Of a DNA stretch of 6,236 bases, positions 1-6,236 are shown piece by piece; within the stretch, counting starts at the first letter, position 1, and every line of letters starts with the position of its first letter. This DNA is from JALTDM01 sp964421355. GTDB taxonomy: Bacteria > Bacteroidota > Bacteroidia > Bacteroidales > JALTDM01. Below the pieces are notes generated by a model, which saw only the letters and a program-made list of their open reading frames with translations, did not search any database and had not been told where the DNA came from. Made by a program: the position numbers and the translations under genes. The stretch covers positions 1 through 6,236 of the forward strand of contig CAYQWX010000090.1 of the NCBI GenBank assembly GCA_964421355.1, written 5' to 3'.

Positions 1-425
1 TATGGCTACTCGGTGGATATAATGAATGTGGTGCAGGCTGTGTGCTAAGTAAAACTTTTACGGCACTACCTCCACATAGCAAGGTAATGGTAGAAATCCA
101 ATGGTGGAGTATTGACAGCTGGGATGAATCAGATGAAATCGGATTAGATAGTGTTTCGGTATATATAGACAATCATTTTGCAGCAAAAGCAGTAGCCCAA
201 ACACTGAATCTGAAACTATCAGACGGTAGTAGCAATTACCATAGGTCCACAAATTCATCTCCTTGTGGTGCCCAAGGATGGACAGACGAAGGACCTCTTT
301 TCATAAAAGCGGAAATACCTCATACGGCATCTAATCTTACAATAGATATCAAATCACAAGTTAATCAAGCAGCAGATGACGAATCATTAGCCATACAAGC
401 CGTGTATATTTGGCTTAAACCTTAA
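1..425 (+). CDS. C-terminal fragment of an uncharacterised, probably exported protein with a beta-sandwich-like domain
   Basis: The frame is open from nt 3 to the TAA at 423-425 with no stop before it, so this is the 3' end of a gene that starts left of the window. The GTG at 42 is only an internal Val codon. About 140 residues are visible. They read as one domain: a GGYNECGAGC opening, alternating hydrophobic strands, a WWSIDSWDESDE motif (nt 102-137), a strand like SVYID, a GWTDEGP segment, and a closing DDESLAI motif (nt 375-395) followed by a final strand ending in WLKP. From memory, ciliate surface proteins carry a similar pattern (FWKIDSWDNE early, DESWGI near the end), so a shared extracellular binding domain is plausible but not shown. 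There are Cys residues at nt 27-29 and 39-41 and a third in SSPCGAQGW, which suits an exported protein. No membrane segment is visible. The N-terminal domains and function are unknown, and no gene name is justified. Confidence 0.75.
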   Translation, partial: WLLGGYNECGAGCVLSKTFTALPPHSKVMVEIQWWSIDSWDESDEIGLDSVSVYIDNHFAAKAVAQTLNLKLSDGSSNYHRSTNSSPCGAQGWTDEGPLFIKAEIPHTASNLTIDIKSQVNQAADDESLAIQAVYIWLKP

Positions 426-507
426 TGGACAAACAAAATACACCTAATTTTTAATTGTATAAATTCAAAAAAACAACAAAAACATAACTCTTCCGAAATA
501 AAAAATC

Positions 508-515
508 TATATTTG
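508..515 (+). promoter_or_regulatory. Bacteroidota-type -7 promoter element upstream of secDF
   Basis: TATATTTG matches the Bacteroidota housekeeping -7 consensus TAnnTTTG exactly and is followed by CAAAC. It ends 46 nt before the secDF ATG, predicting a leader of roughly 40 nt. I do not see a clear -33 TTG/TTTG box about 20 nt upstream (that area reads CTCTTCCG), so the call rests on the -7 element and its position. The rest of the 426-561 gap is A-rich with no convincing terminator for the upstream gene. Confidence 0.6.
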
Positions 516-561
516 CAAACTAAAAATTTTGTAAAACAACAATTAAAAAATCTGAAAAACA

Positions 562-3500
562 ATGCAAAACAGAGGAGCAGTAATAACATTTGCGGTTTTA
601 TTTTTATTGGTAAGTTTCTACCAATTATCATTTACATGGGTATCTAATAATGTAAAGAAAGAAGCAAAAGAATTTGCAAAAGGGAATCCGCAAAAAGAAA
701 GGGAATTTTTAGATTCTATAGCAGGAAAACCTGTTTATAATTTTTTAGGTATAAAAAATTTCACTTACCGAGATGTTCAAGAAAAAGAATTAAATTTAGG
801 ATTGGACCTCAAAGGCGGTATGGAAGTTGTATTGGAAGTGTCTGCTGCCGACATAATAAAAGCATTATCAAATTACAGCACCGATACTTCTTTTGTAAAA
901 GCATTGAAATTAGCTAAACAAATGCAAAAAAACAGCCAAGAGGACTTTGTAACACTCTTTGGTAAAGCTTTTCAACAAATTGACCCTAATGGAAAATTAG
1001 CAGCTATTTTTAATACTTTGGAACTCAAAGACAAAATAAAATACAATTCTACTAATCAAGAAGTATTGGATATACTTCGTAAAGAAGTGAAAAGTGCAAT
1101 AGACAACTCATTCAATGTATTAAGAACCCGTATTGACCGTTTTGGAGTAACTCAACCAAATATTCAAAGACTGGAAGGAGGAGAAAGAATATTGGTAGAA
1201 CTACCAGGTGTAAAAAATCCCGAAAGAGTAAGAAGATTATTACAAAGCACCGCAAGATTAGAGTTTTGGGAAACATACGAAAATAAAGAAGTGTATCCTT
1301 ACTTGTTAAAGGCAAATAAAGTAATTGCCGAAATGAACAAATTAAAAGAAGAAAGTAAAGATAGTACAACTACTACAACAAAATCAGATACTGCTAAAAA
1401 CGGAGTAATAACAAAAAATGATACTACGCAAGCAGACACAACAAAAAAAGAAAATTCACTACTTGCAAAACTTGATTCTGCCAAATCAACACAAGACACA
1501 TCATTATCTCAACAAGATCAATTACTTAAAAATTATCCCTTATTTGCAGTATTACATCCAATGGTATCAAGGGACGGTAAAACTCTTTTAGATGGTCCCG
1601 TTGTTGGTATTGCAGCAGCCAAAGACACAGGAAAAGTAAACCGTCTATTAAAATTACCTCAAGTAAAAGAAGTATTCCCTCCAAATGTAAAATTCTTGTG
1701 GACAGTAAAACCAATGAAAGGTACAAAAGATGTATTCCAATTAGTAGCAATAAAAGTTACTACAAGAGATGGCAGAGCTCCTCTTACAGGAGATGCTGTA
1801 GTAAATGCCCGTCCTGAATTTGGCAATAACAGAGCAACTGCCGAAGTATCAATGACAATGAATACCGAAGGGGCAAAAACATGGGCAAGATTAACAAAAG
1901 AAAATATAGGTCGTTCAATAGCCATAGTATTGGATAATTATGTATATTCATTCCCTGTTGTTCAATCTGAAATAAAAGGCGGACGTTCTTCCATCACAGG
2001 AGATTTTACGGTAGAAGAAGCACAAGACTTGGCTAACGTATTAAACTCAGGTAAATTACCTGCTCCTGCTATTATAGTGGAAGAAGCGGTAGTAGGACCT
2101 TCTTTAGGAAAAGAAGCTATAAGAGCTGGAATGATTTCTTTCATAATAGCCTTTATAGTTACTATGCTATACATGTGGTTCTATTATGCAAGGGCAGGAG
2201 TTGTTGCTGATATAGCTCTTATATTTAATGTCTTTTTAATATTCGGAGTATTGGCATCGTTAGGAGCTGTCCTTACATTGCCAGGCATGGCAGGTATAGT
2301 TCTTACAATAGGTATGTCTGTGGATGCCAATGTGCTTATTTTTGAAAGAATCAGGGAAGAATTAAAAGCAGGTAAAGGACTTAAATTAGCAGTATCAGAC
2401 GGGTACAACAAAGCATATAGTTCAATACTTGACGCAAACATTACAACATTGCTTACAGGTATAATTCTTTATGTATTTGGAACAGGACCTATTCAAGGTT
2501 TTGCTACCACTCTAATTATAGGTATATTAACCTCTCTATTCTCCGCTATATTTGTAACACGTATAATATTTGACTGGTGGATAAATAAAAAATGGAAAAT
2601 CACATTTTGGACCAAATGGACAAAAAACATACTAGTTAATGCAAAATTCCCATTTATAGAAAAAAGGAATATAGCATATTTAATATCAGGTTCGTTAGTT
2701 ATTATATCTTACTTAGGATTAGCTATATCAGGATTAAATTACGGAATAGACTTCGTTGGAGGAAGAACATATGTAGTAAAATTTGACAAACCCGTATCAT
2801 CATTAGAAGTAGCAAAAACACTTAAAGGTGTATTTGGTGGAGAAATGCCAGAAGTTAAAATTTTCGGATCGGATAACCAATTAAGAATTGCTACCAAATA
2901 TATGATTGATAGTGAAGAAAAAGGAATAGATACCAAAGTGGAACACCAATTATATAAAGGTCTTAAACCTTTTATTGGTAATGTTACTTTTGATGAATTT
3001 AAAACAAAATATTTAATGAGCGGGCAAAAAGTAGGACCAACCATAGCAGACGATATAAAAGTTGCTGCATTTTGGGCAGTATTGTTCTCATTGCTTGTCA
3101 TATTCTTATATATATTGATAAGGTTTAGAAACTGGCAATTTGGACTTGGTGGTGTAACAGCATTGATACACGACGTATCAATTACATTAGGTGTTTTTGC
3201 ATTATTCAAAAACATAATGCCATTTTCAATGGAAATTGACCAATCGTTTATTGCGGCAATTTTAACAGTGGTTGGATATTCTATAAACGACACAGTGGTA
3301 GTATATGACCGTATTCGTGAATATATGAAGATTCATCTGAAAATGGATAGAAAAGAATTGTTTAACAAAGCAATGAACAGCACCCTAACAAGAACAATAA
3401 ATACATCTATGACAACATTTATAGTATTGTTAATTATTTTCTTATTCGGTAGTGAAGTAATACGAGGCTTTGTATTTGCTATTATGATAGGTATCGTGGT

Positions 3501-3594
3501 AGGTACATACTCATCTGTATTTATTGCATCTCCTATTACTTACGACACTCTTAAAACAATTGAAAAGAGAAAAACAAAAAAGGAAAGAAAATAA
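562..3594 (+). CDS. secDF: Fused protein translocase subunit SecDF
   Basis: SecDF is the proton-driven accessory of the SecYEG channel in the inner membrane and helps pull exported proteins out on the periplasmic side. This 1010-residue protein is the SecD-SecF fusion usual in Bacteroidota. SecD half: first membrane helix at about 7-26, the LGLDLKGG motif (D82), a large periplasmic region to about 520, then five helices with GMSVDANVLIFERIREE (D588). A basic, Trp-rich linker (about 671-702) leads to the SecF half: a helix at about 703-725, the GIDFVGG motif (D730), a second periplasmic domain, then five helices with VGYSINDTVVVYDRIRE (D910) and TRTINTS (R944). D588 and D910 sit in the two motifs that carry the proton-relay aspartates of Thermus SecDF, and R944 probably matches its key arginine. 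All core motifs are intact, so it should be functional. The ATG is chosen because MQNRG leads directly into the first helix, as in relatives; there is no Shine-Dalgarno site. Residues about 260-322 are a low-complexity insert. Confidence 0.97.
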   Translation: MQNRGAVITFAVLFLLVSFYQLSFTWVSNNVKKEAKEFAKGNPQKEREFLDSIAGKPVYNFLGIKNFTYRDVQEKELNLGLDLKGGMEVVLEVSAADIIKALSNYSTDTSFVKALKLAKQMQKNSQEDFVTLFGKAFQQIDPNGKLAAIFNTLELKDKIKYNSTNQEVLDILRKEVKSAIDNSFNVLRTRIDRFGVTQPNIQRLEGGERILVELPGVKNPERVRRLLQSTARLEFWETYENKEVYPYLLKANKVIAEMNKLKEESKDSTTTTTKSDTAKNGVITKNDTTQADTTKKENSLLAKLDSAKSTQDTSLSQQDQLLKNYPLFAVLHPMVSRDGKTLLDGPVVGIAAAKDTGKVNRLLKLPQVKEVFPPNVKFLWTVKPMKGTKDVFQLVAIKVTTRDGRAPLTGDAVVNARPEFGNNRATAEVSMTMNTEGAKTWARLTKENIGRSIAIVLDNYVYSFPVVQSEIKGGRSSITGDFTVEEAQDLANVLNSGKLPAPAIIVEEAVVGPSLGKEAIRAGMISFIIAFIVTMLYMWFYYARAGVVADIALIFNVFLIFGVLASLGAVLTLPGMAGIVLTIGMSVDANVLIFERIREELKAGKGLKLAVSDGYNKAYSSILDANITTLLTGIILYVFGTGPIQGFATTLIIGILTSLFSAIFVTRIIFDWWINKKWKITFWTKWTKNILVNAKFPFIEKRNIAYLISGSLVIISYLGLAISGLNYGIDFVGGRTYVVKFDKPVSSLEVAKTLKGVFGGEMPEVKIFGSDNQLRIATKYMIDSEEKGIDTKVEHQLYKGLKPFIGNVTFDEFKTKYLMSGQKVGPTIADDIKVAAFWAVLFSLLVIFLYILIRFRNWQFGLGGVTALIHDVSITLGVFALFKNIMPFSMEIDQSFIAAILTVVGYSINDTVVVYDRIREYMKIHLKMDRKELFNKAMNSTLTRTINTSMTTFIVLLIIFLFGSEVIRGFVFAIMIGIVVGTYSSVFIASPITYDTLKTIEKRKTKKERK
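1339..1527 (+). other. Low-complexity Ser/Thr/Lys/Asp-rich insert in the first periplasmic domain of SecDF
   Basis: Residues about 260-322 of SecDF are dominated by Lys, Ser, Thr, Asp and Gln, with a run of five Thr (269-273) and repeated DTT/DTS-like steps. The stretch has almost no hydrophobic core and lies between conserved parts of the periplasmic domain (the LEFWETYE segment before it, YPLFAVLHP after it). It looks like a disordered loop, not a folded module. The frame stays open and the flanks stay conserved, so it is not a frameshift. Confidence 0.7.
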
Positions 3595-3624
3595 AATATG
3601 TTTAATTCATATCTCAATTATCAT

Positions 3625-3653
3625 AAAAGCCTAACTTTGTGTTAGGCTTTTTT
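3625..3653 (+). terminator. Intrinsic terminator after secDF
   Basis: An 11-bp perfect stem pairs 3625-3635 (AAAAGCCTAAC) with 3641-3651 (GTTAGGCTTTT) around a 5-nt loop, TTTGT. The right arm runs into a T-tract at 3648-3653. It begins 30 nt after the secDF stop and ends 7 nt before the ATG of the antiporter gene. The stem carries four G-C pairs in its upper half with A-T pairs at the base, a standard Rho-independent shape. It should separate secDF from the downstream gene. Confidence 0.88.
3632..3639 (+). promoter_or_regulatory. Candidate -7 promoter element embedded in the secDF terminator
   Basis: TAACTTTG matches TAnnTTTG exactly and lies inside the terminator hairpin, spanning the end of the left arm and the loop. 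It ends 21 nt before the antiporter ATG, so transcription would start in the right arm of the hairpin and give a leader of about 10-17 nt. The downstream gene needs a promoter if the terminator is efficient, and nothing better is visible in the 66-nt gap. No clear -33 box is seen. The match could also be a by-product of the hairpin sequence. Confidence 0.45.
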
Positions 3654-3660
3654 ATAACTA

Positions 3661-4605
3661 ATGGAAATAGTTAATTTTATATATTTATTTGGTGGATTAT
3701 TCCTTCTTTTTGAAGGAGGAAATTATCTGGTAAAAAGTGGAGTAGCATTAGCAAAACACTTCAAAGTATCGGATTTTCTCATTGCTGTAATAATAGTTTC
3801 AATGGGTACTTCTTTCCCTGAACTTTTAGTAAGTGTAAGTGCTGCAATAAAGCATCACCCTGATATTTCTATAGGTAATGTAGTAGGATCAAACATAGCA
3901 AATATTGCTCTTGGGATTGGTATTGCCTCATTATTCTTTCCTGTAGTACTAAGACGCAAAGCAATTTATTTTGATTGGACAATAATGTTGATAGTTTCTT
4001 CATTGCTTATAATACTAAGTTTAGATGGGACACTTTCTTTAATAGATGGAATAATTATGTTAGTCATATTTATTATATATTTATCATTATCCATTAGAAA
4101 TGATGCCCATAGGGAATTGGATATAGAGGATGTAAAAGATATAAAACCACAATTTTCTTTATTTGTATCGTTTTTAATATTAGCAATATCAATATTTGCC
4201 TTGTGGTTAGGTGCAGAAGGTGTAATAGAAGGAGCAAGCAACATAGCAAGAGGATTAGGCATAAGTGAAAGAATAATATCACTTACGGTTGTAGCTTTAG
4301 GAACAAGTTTGCCGGAAATAGCAACTTCTATGATAGCTTTTTACCATAAAAAACCTGAAATAACAGTAGGAAACATAATAGGAAGTAATATTTTTAACAT
4401 ATCACTTATTTTAGGACTCACAGCTTCTATATATCCTATTAAAGTAAATGAAAAGTTTTTCTCAACAGATTATCCTATGCTAATTATAACAACAATATTA
4501 CTATTTCCTGTAATAAATTTATTAAAAAGAAAAACTGGAATACAAATATATTCATTACTATTACTTGTAATTTATGGTATATACATATTCTATTTATTTT
4601 ACTAA
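3661..4605 (+). CDS. CaCA-family calcium/sodium antiporter (YrbG-like)
   Basis: This 314-residue inner-membrane protein belongs to the Ca2+/cation antiporter superfamily, which couples cation export to Na+ or H+ entry. It has the two diagnostic alpha repeats. Alpha-1 is GTSFPELLVS (49-58; E54) with GNVVGSNIANIALG (from G72; N73, N78). Alpha-2 is GTSLPEIATS (214-223; E219) with GNIIGSNIFNISLILG (from G237; N238, N243). In crystallised relatives these Glu and Asn residues line the ion site, and all are present. About ten hydrophobic segments fill the protein. The central loop (about 145-160) is short, with a charged DIEDVKDIK stretch and no large regulatory domain. Length is close to E. coli YrbG (about 325). 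The ATG lies 7 nt past the secDF terminator; the upstream frame is closed by a stop at 3643-3645. The transported ion cannot be read from sequence: Ca2+ is the family default, and H+ coupling or another divalent cation remains possible. Confidence 0.92.
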   Translation: MEIVNFIYLFGGLFLLFEGGNYLVKSGVALAKHFKVSDFLIAVIIVSMGTSFPELLVSVSAAIKHHPDISIGNVVGSNIANIALGIGIASLFFPVVLRRKAIYFDWTIMLIVSSLLIILSLDGTLSLIDGIIMLVIFIIYLSLSIRNDAHRELDIEDVKDIKPQFSLFVSFLILAISIFALWLGAEGVIEGASNIARGLGISERIISLTVVALGTSLPEIATSMIAFYHKKPEITVGNIIGSNIFNISLILGLTASIYPIKVNEKFFSTDYPMLIITTILLFPVINLLKRKTGIQIYSLLLLVIYGIYIFYLFY

Positions 4606-4620
4606 TTACAAAAAGTTTTT

Positions 4621-4628
4621 TACTTTTG
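4621..4628 (+). promoter_or_regulatory. Bacteroidota-type -7 promoter element upstream of the SPFH gene
   Basis: TACTTTTG matches TAnnTTTG exactly and is followed by CAAAAAAC, resembling the element before secDF (TATATTTGCAAAC). It starts 16 nt after the antiporter stop and ends 16 nt before the SPFH ATG. Initiation a few bases downstream would leave a leader of only about 8-12 nt. No convincing -33 box is visible. I see no terminator in the 39-nt gap, so read-through from the antiporter gene may also transcribe the SPFH gene. Confidence 0.6.
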
Positions 4629-4644
4629 CAAAAAACAATCAACC

Positions 4645-5508
4645 ATGACAAAAAATATAGCAACCTTCGAAGAAAAAGAAATAACATCTATCAATGGCTG
4701 GTTTATACTCATTGCATTACTATCAATATTGGGCTTGTCTATATTTGCTTTTATTGGTGAAATGTATATTCCTTTATGGGCAATTATAGATTTTTTAGCA
4801 TTATCTTTGTTAGGAGGAGGATTATTTATAGTCAAACCCAACGAAGCAAAAGTCCTGATGTTCTTCGGACATTATGTAGGCACCGTAAGAAAACAAGGAT
4901 TACAATACACAAATCCTTTTTATAATAAAATAACTGTATCAGTTAGAATTAATAACTTTGAAACAAATCATTTGAAAGTAAATGACAACGAAGGTAATCC
5001 CGTAGAAGTAGCCTCTATAATAGTTTGGCGAGTAATAGATACTGCCAAAGCATTGTTTGAAGTGGAAAGCTACAGCACATTTGTATCAATACAAAGTGAA
5101 GCGGCATTAAGAAATTTGGTAATGCAATATGCCTATGATGACTACAAAAATCCTGAAATATCATTAATAAAAAATACGGAAGAAATATCACATAAACTTA
5201 AGTTGGAAGTACAAGAACGCCTATTTGTTGCAGGAATAGAAGTAATAGAAGCACGGATAAGTCATTTGGCGTATGCTCCTGAAATAGCATCTGCAATGTT
5301 ACAACGTCAGCAAGCTAAAGCAATAGTTGCCGCCCGTACAGAAATAGTAGAAGGTGCAGTAGGCATGGTAGAAATGGCTCTACAAAAAATCGAAAACAAA
5401 GGAATTGTATCTTTTGATGAACAAGCTAAAACAAAATTAGTATCAAATCTAATGGTTGTATTGGTAAGTGACCAAAATGCTACTCCTGTCGTAGAAACAA
5501 ATTCTTAA
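4645..5508 (+). CDS. Membrane-anchored SPFH (band 7/prohibitin-like) domain protein
   Basis: This 287-residue protein has two N-terminal hydrophobic segments (about 19-38 and 43-63), then an SPFH domain starting at IVKPNEAKVLMFFGHYVGT and running to about residue 225. Typical features are the G-Q-Y-NPF turn near 85-92, the NDNEGNPVEVASIIVWRV core (113-130), and EARISHLAYAPEIASAMLQRQQA (202-224). A helical tail, VEGAVGMVEMAL, follows. Members of this bacterial group are expected to form oligomeric rings or scaffolds on the inner membrane and are linked with membrane microdomains and control of membrane proteases, but this subgroup has no settled function that I know of. The long coiled coil of flotillins is absent, and the tail ends in a polar stretch, so it is not a classical flotillin. 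No NfeD-type partner gene lies beside it. The ATG is chosen because it directly follows the -7-like element and leads into the first hydrophobic segment. Confidence 0.9.
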   Translation: MTKNIATFEEKEITSINGWFILIALLSILGLSIFAFIGEMYIPLWAIIDFLALSLLGGGLFIVKPNEAKVLMFFGHYVGTVRKQGLQYTNPFYNKITVSVRINNFETNHLKVNDNEGNPVEVASIIVWRVIDTAKALFEVESYSTFVSIQSEAALRNLVMQYAYDDYKNPEISLIKNTEEISHKLKLEVQERLFVAGIEVIEARISHLAYAPEIASAMLQRQQAKAIVAARTEIVEGAVGMVEMALQKIENKGIVSFDEQAKTKLVSNLMVVLVSDQNATPVVETNS

Positions 5509-5551
5509 TATTTTATGAAAATGTCTTGCAATTTGTTTTAATAAAAAACAT

Positions 5552-5569
5552 TTTGAACTTTTGTTCAGA
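5552..5569. other. Small hairpin in the convergent intergenic region
   Basis: TGAAC (5554-5558) pairs with GTTCA (5563-5567) around a TTTT loop. A T-G wobble and one T-A pair extend the stem to 7 bp. No T-tract follows on either strand, so this is at best a weak structure. The rest of 5509-5602 holds only ORFs of 8-10 codons that I do not accept as genes. Confidence 0.3.
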
Positions 5570-5602
5570 CGAAAATGGAGTTAAAAAAACGAAAGCTACT
5601 TC

Positions 5603-5625
5603 TTTAGCAATGATTTTTTGCTAAA
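5603..5625. terminator. Possible weak bidirectional terminator between convergent genes
   Basis: TTTAGCAA (5603-5610) pairs perfectly with TTGCTAAA (5618-5625), an 8-bp stem with a 7-nt loop. It lies between the SPFH gene and the convergent outer-membrane gene, and its right arm contains the stop codon of the latter (TAG, read from 5623 to 5621). Neither strand has a good T-tract directly after the stem, so efficiency is doubtful. Its position between converging genes is the main argument for a terminator role. Confidence 0.35.
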
Positions 5626-6236
5626 AATAAAAACCAAAATTTATATAAGGATTACCAGGATTTATTACGGAATAATAAGTAGAACCTGCTACTTGCCACA
5701 ATATAGAAATAAAAAATGCTCCTTTTATTCCCATTGGCTGAGTTATACCTATGCCTGCCAAAGTTCCACCAACCCACATCCTACCATTTTCTCCCGTTAT
5801 GTATTTTCTTTCGTAACTTAACAAATCTTGCTCAAGCATTAAAGACAATCCTGTATTCAAGTGAGTATTAAATGGTAATACATCATCAATGTTTCTAAAC
5901 AAAGAATAATATGCATAAGGTTTTATTCCATAAAATGATGTATTTGTTTTGTAATAATCATTTGAATAATAGCGGTAAATAAAATAATTACCCACAATCA
6001 GATGCTTTGTAAACATATAACCTGCCATAGGAGATATATCAATATATAATTCATTATAACCATAATAAGATGACGGCATAATCCAAAAACTACCTCCAAA
6101 TACCATTTTACCCCAAATAGATGTTTTTTTCGACTTTACACTATCGGACAAAATAGTCCCGTTTTCTCCAATATATCCTTGTGACATGGCAGACATTGGC
6201 AAATTAAGCATTATAACTACAACAAAAGAAACCAAT
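5621..6236 (-). CDS. Outer-membrane beta-barrel protein, 5' end outside the window
   Basis: The frame is open from the right edge of the window to the TAG at 5623-5621, giving about 204 visible residues. The first 19 (VSFVVVIMLNLPMSAMSQ after the leading codon) look like the hydrophobic core and cleavage region of a signal peptide, with cleavage probably near SAMSQ. The visible leading codon is TTG with no basic residues, and the first in-window ATG (6211-6209) would cut the hydrophobic core, so the true start is probably a few codons beyond the edge. The mature part shows alternating, aromatic and Gly-rich strands (GGSFWIMPSSYYGYNELYIDISPMAGYMF, shown here only as the range 6100-6015), with many Tyr pairs, and ends YINFGFYF. 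A C-terminal Phe on an alternating strand is the usual outer-membrane assembly signal. I expect a small barrel of about 8 strands. Family and role are unknown; it is transcribed towards the SPFH gene. Confidence 0.75.
   Translation of the reverse strand, partial: LVSFVVVIMLNLPMSAMSQGYIGENGTILSDSVKSKKTSIWGKMVFGGSFWIMPSSYYGYNELYIDISPMAGYMFTKHLIVGNYFIYRYYSNDYYKTNTSFYGIKPYAYYSLFRNIDDVLPFNTHLNTGLSLMLEQDLLSYERKYITGENGRMWVGGTLAGIGITQPMGIKGAFFISILWQVAGSTYYSVINPGNPYINFGFYF

Noticed and set aside
42..44. GTG as the start of the first gene
   Set aside because: The frame stays open to the left edge and the GGYNECGAGC segment just upstream fits the same domain, so the GTG is an internal Val codon.
425..454. 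ATG overlapping the first gene's stop (TAATG), encoding 9 residues
   Set aside because: Too short, with no conserved feature; a chance ORF in AT-rich DNA.
447..466. Possible hairpin after the first gene (AATTT ... AAATT)
   Set aside because: Only 5 A-T pairs and no real T-tract after it; not a credible terminator.
2739..3293. 184-codon open frame antisense to secDF
   Set aside because: It lies opposite the conserved SecF coding frame, has no start signals or recognisable domain, and is explained by codon bias of the sense gene.
3598..3645. ATG at 3598 in frame with the antiporter gene
   Set aside because: The frame reaches a TAG at 3643-3645 before the antiporter, so it cannot extend that gene.
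5515..5607. Two mini-ORFs (8 and 10 codons) in the convergent gap
   Set aside because: MKMSCNLF and MELKKRKLLL have no promoter-like element or recognisable feature; I also looked here for an Arc-like small protein gene and did not find one.
5618..5821. 67-codon plus-strand frame opposite the outer-membrane gene
   Set aside because: The minus-strand frame has a signal-peptide core, barrel-like strands and a C-terminal Phe; the plus-strand frame has none of these.
1..6236. CRISPR array, tRNA/rRNA, insertion sequence, or defence system
   Set aside because: No spaced direct repeats, tRNA-like cloverleaf, transposase motif or defence domain was seen; the window is filled by four + strand genes and one - strand gene with short gaps.

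Overview
The window looks like ordinary core chromosome from an AT-rich member of the Bacteroidota (Bacteroidetes). Three things point there. SecD and SecF are fused into one protein of about 1000 residues that starts MQNRG. Gene starts have A-rich leaders instead of Shine-Dalgarno sites. An 8-base TAnnTTTG element, the phylum's -7 promoter consensus, lies just upstream of three genes. Ile is often coded by ATA and Arg by AGA in all the genes, and no gene stands out as compositionally foreign. I cannot name the genus.

Layout. (1) nt 1-425, + strand: the 3' end of a gene that starts before the window. It encodes the C-terminal domain of an otherwise unknown, probably exported protein. (2) nt 426-561: gap holding a promoter element at 508-515. 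(3) nt 562-3594, +: secDF, complete, with a low-complexity Ser/Thr/Lys/Asp insert in its first periplasmic domain. (4) nt 3595-3660: a strong intrinsic terminator whose left arm and loop also spell a TAnnTTTG element. (5) nt 3661-4605, +: a CaCA-family (YrbG-like) cation/sodium antiporter with both alpha repeats intact. (6) nt 4645-5508, +: a membrane-anchored SPFH/band-7 protein with its own promoter-like element and a very short leader. (7) nt 5509-5620: convergent gap with two small hairpins. (8) nt 5621 to the right edge, - strand: an outer-membrane beta-barrel protein whose start lies outside the window.

The four + strand genes run in the same direction, but the terminator after secDF and the separate -7-like elements suggest mostly separate transcription units. 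The shared theme is the cell envelope: protein export (SecDF), inner-membrane ion transport, an inner-membrane scaffold protein and an outer-membrane barrel. I see no functional link beyond that.

I found no RNA gene, CRISPR array, mobile element or defence system. The items most worth a second look are the terminator/promoter overlap at 3625-3653 and the C-terminal domain at the left edge, which recalls domains I associate with ciliate surface proteins.
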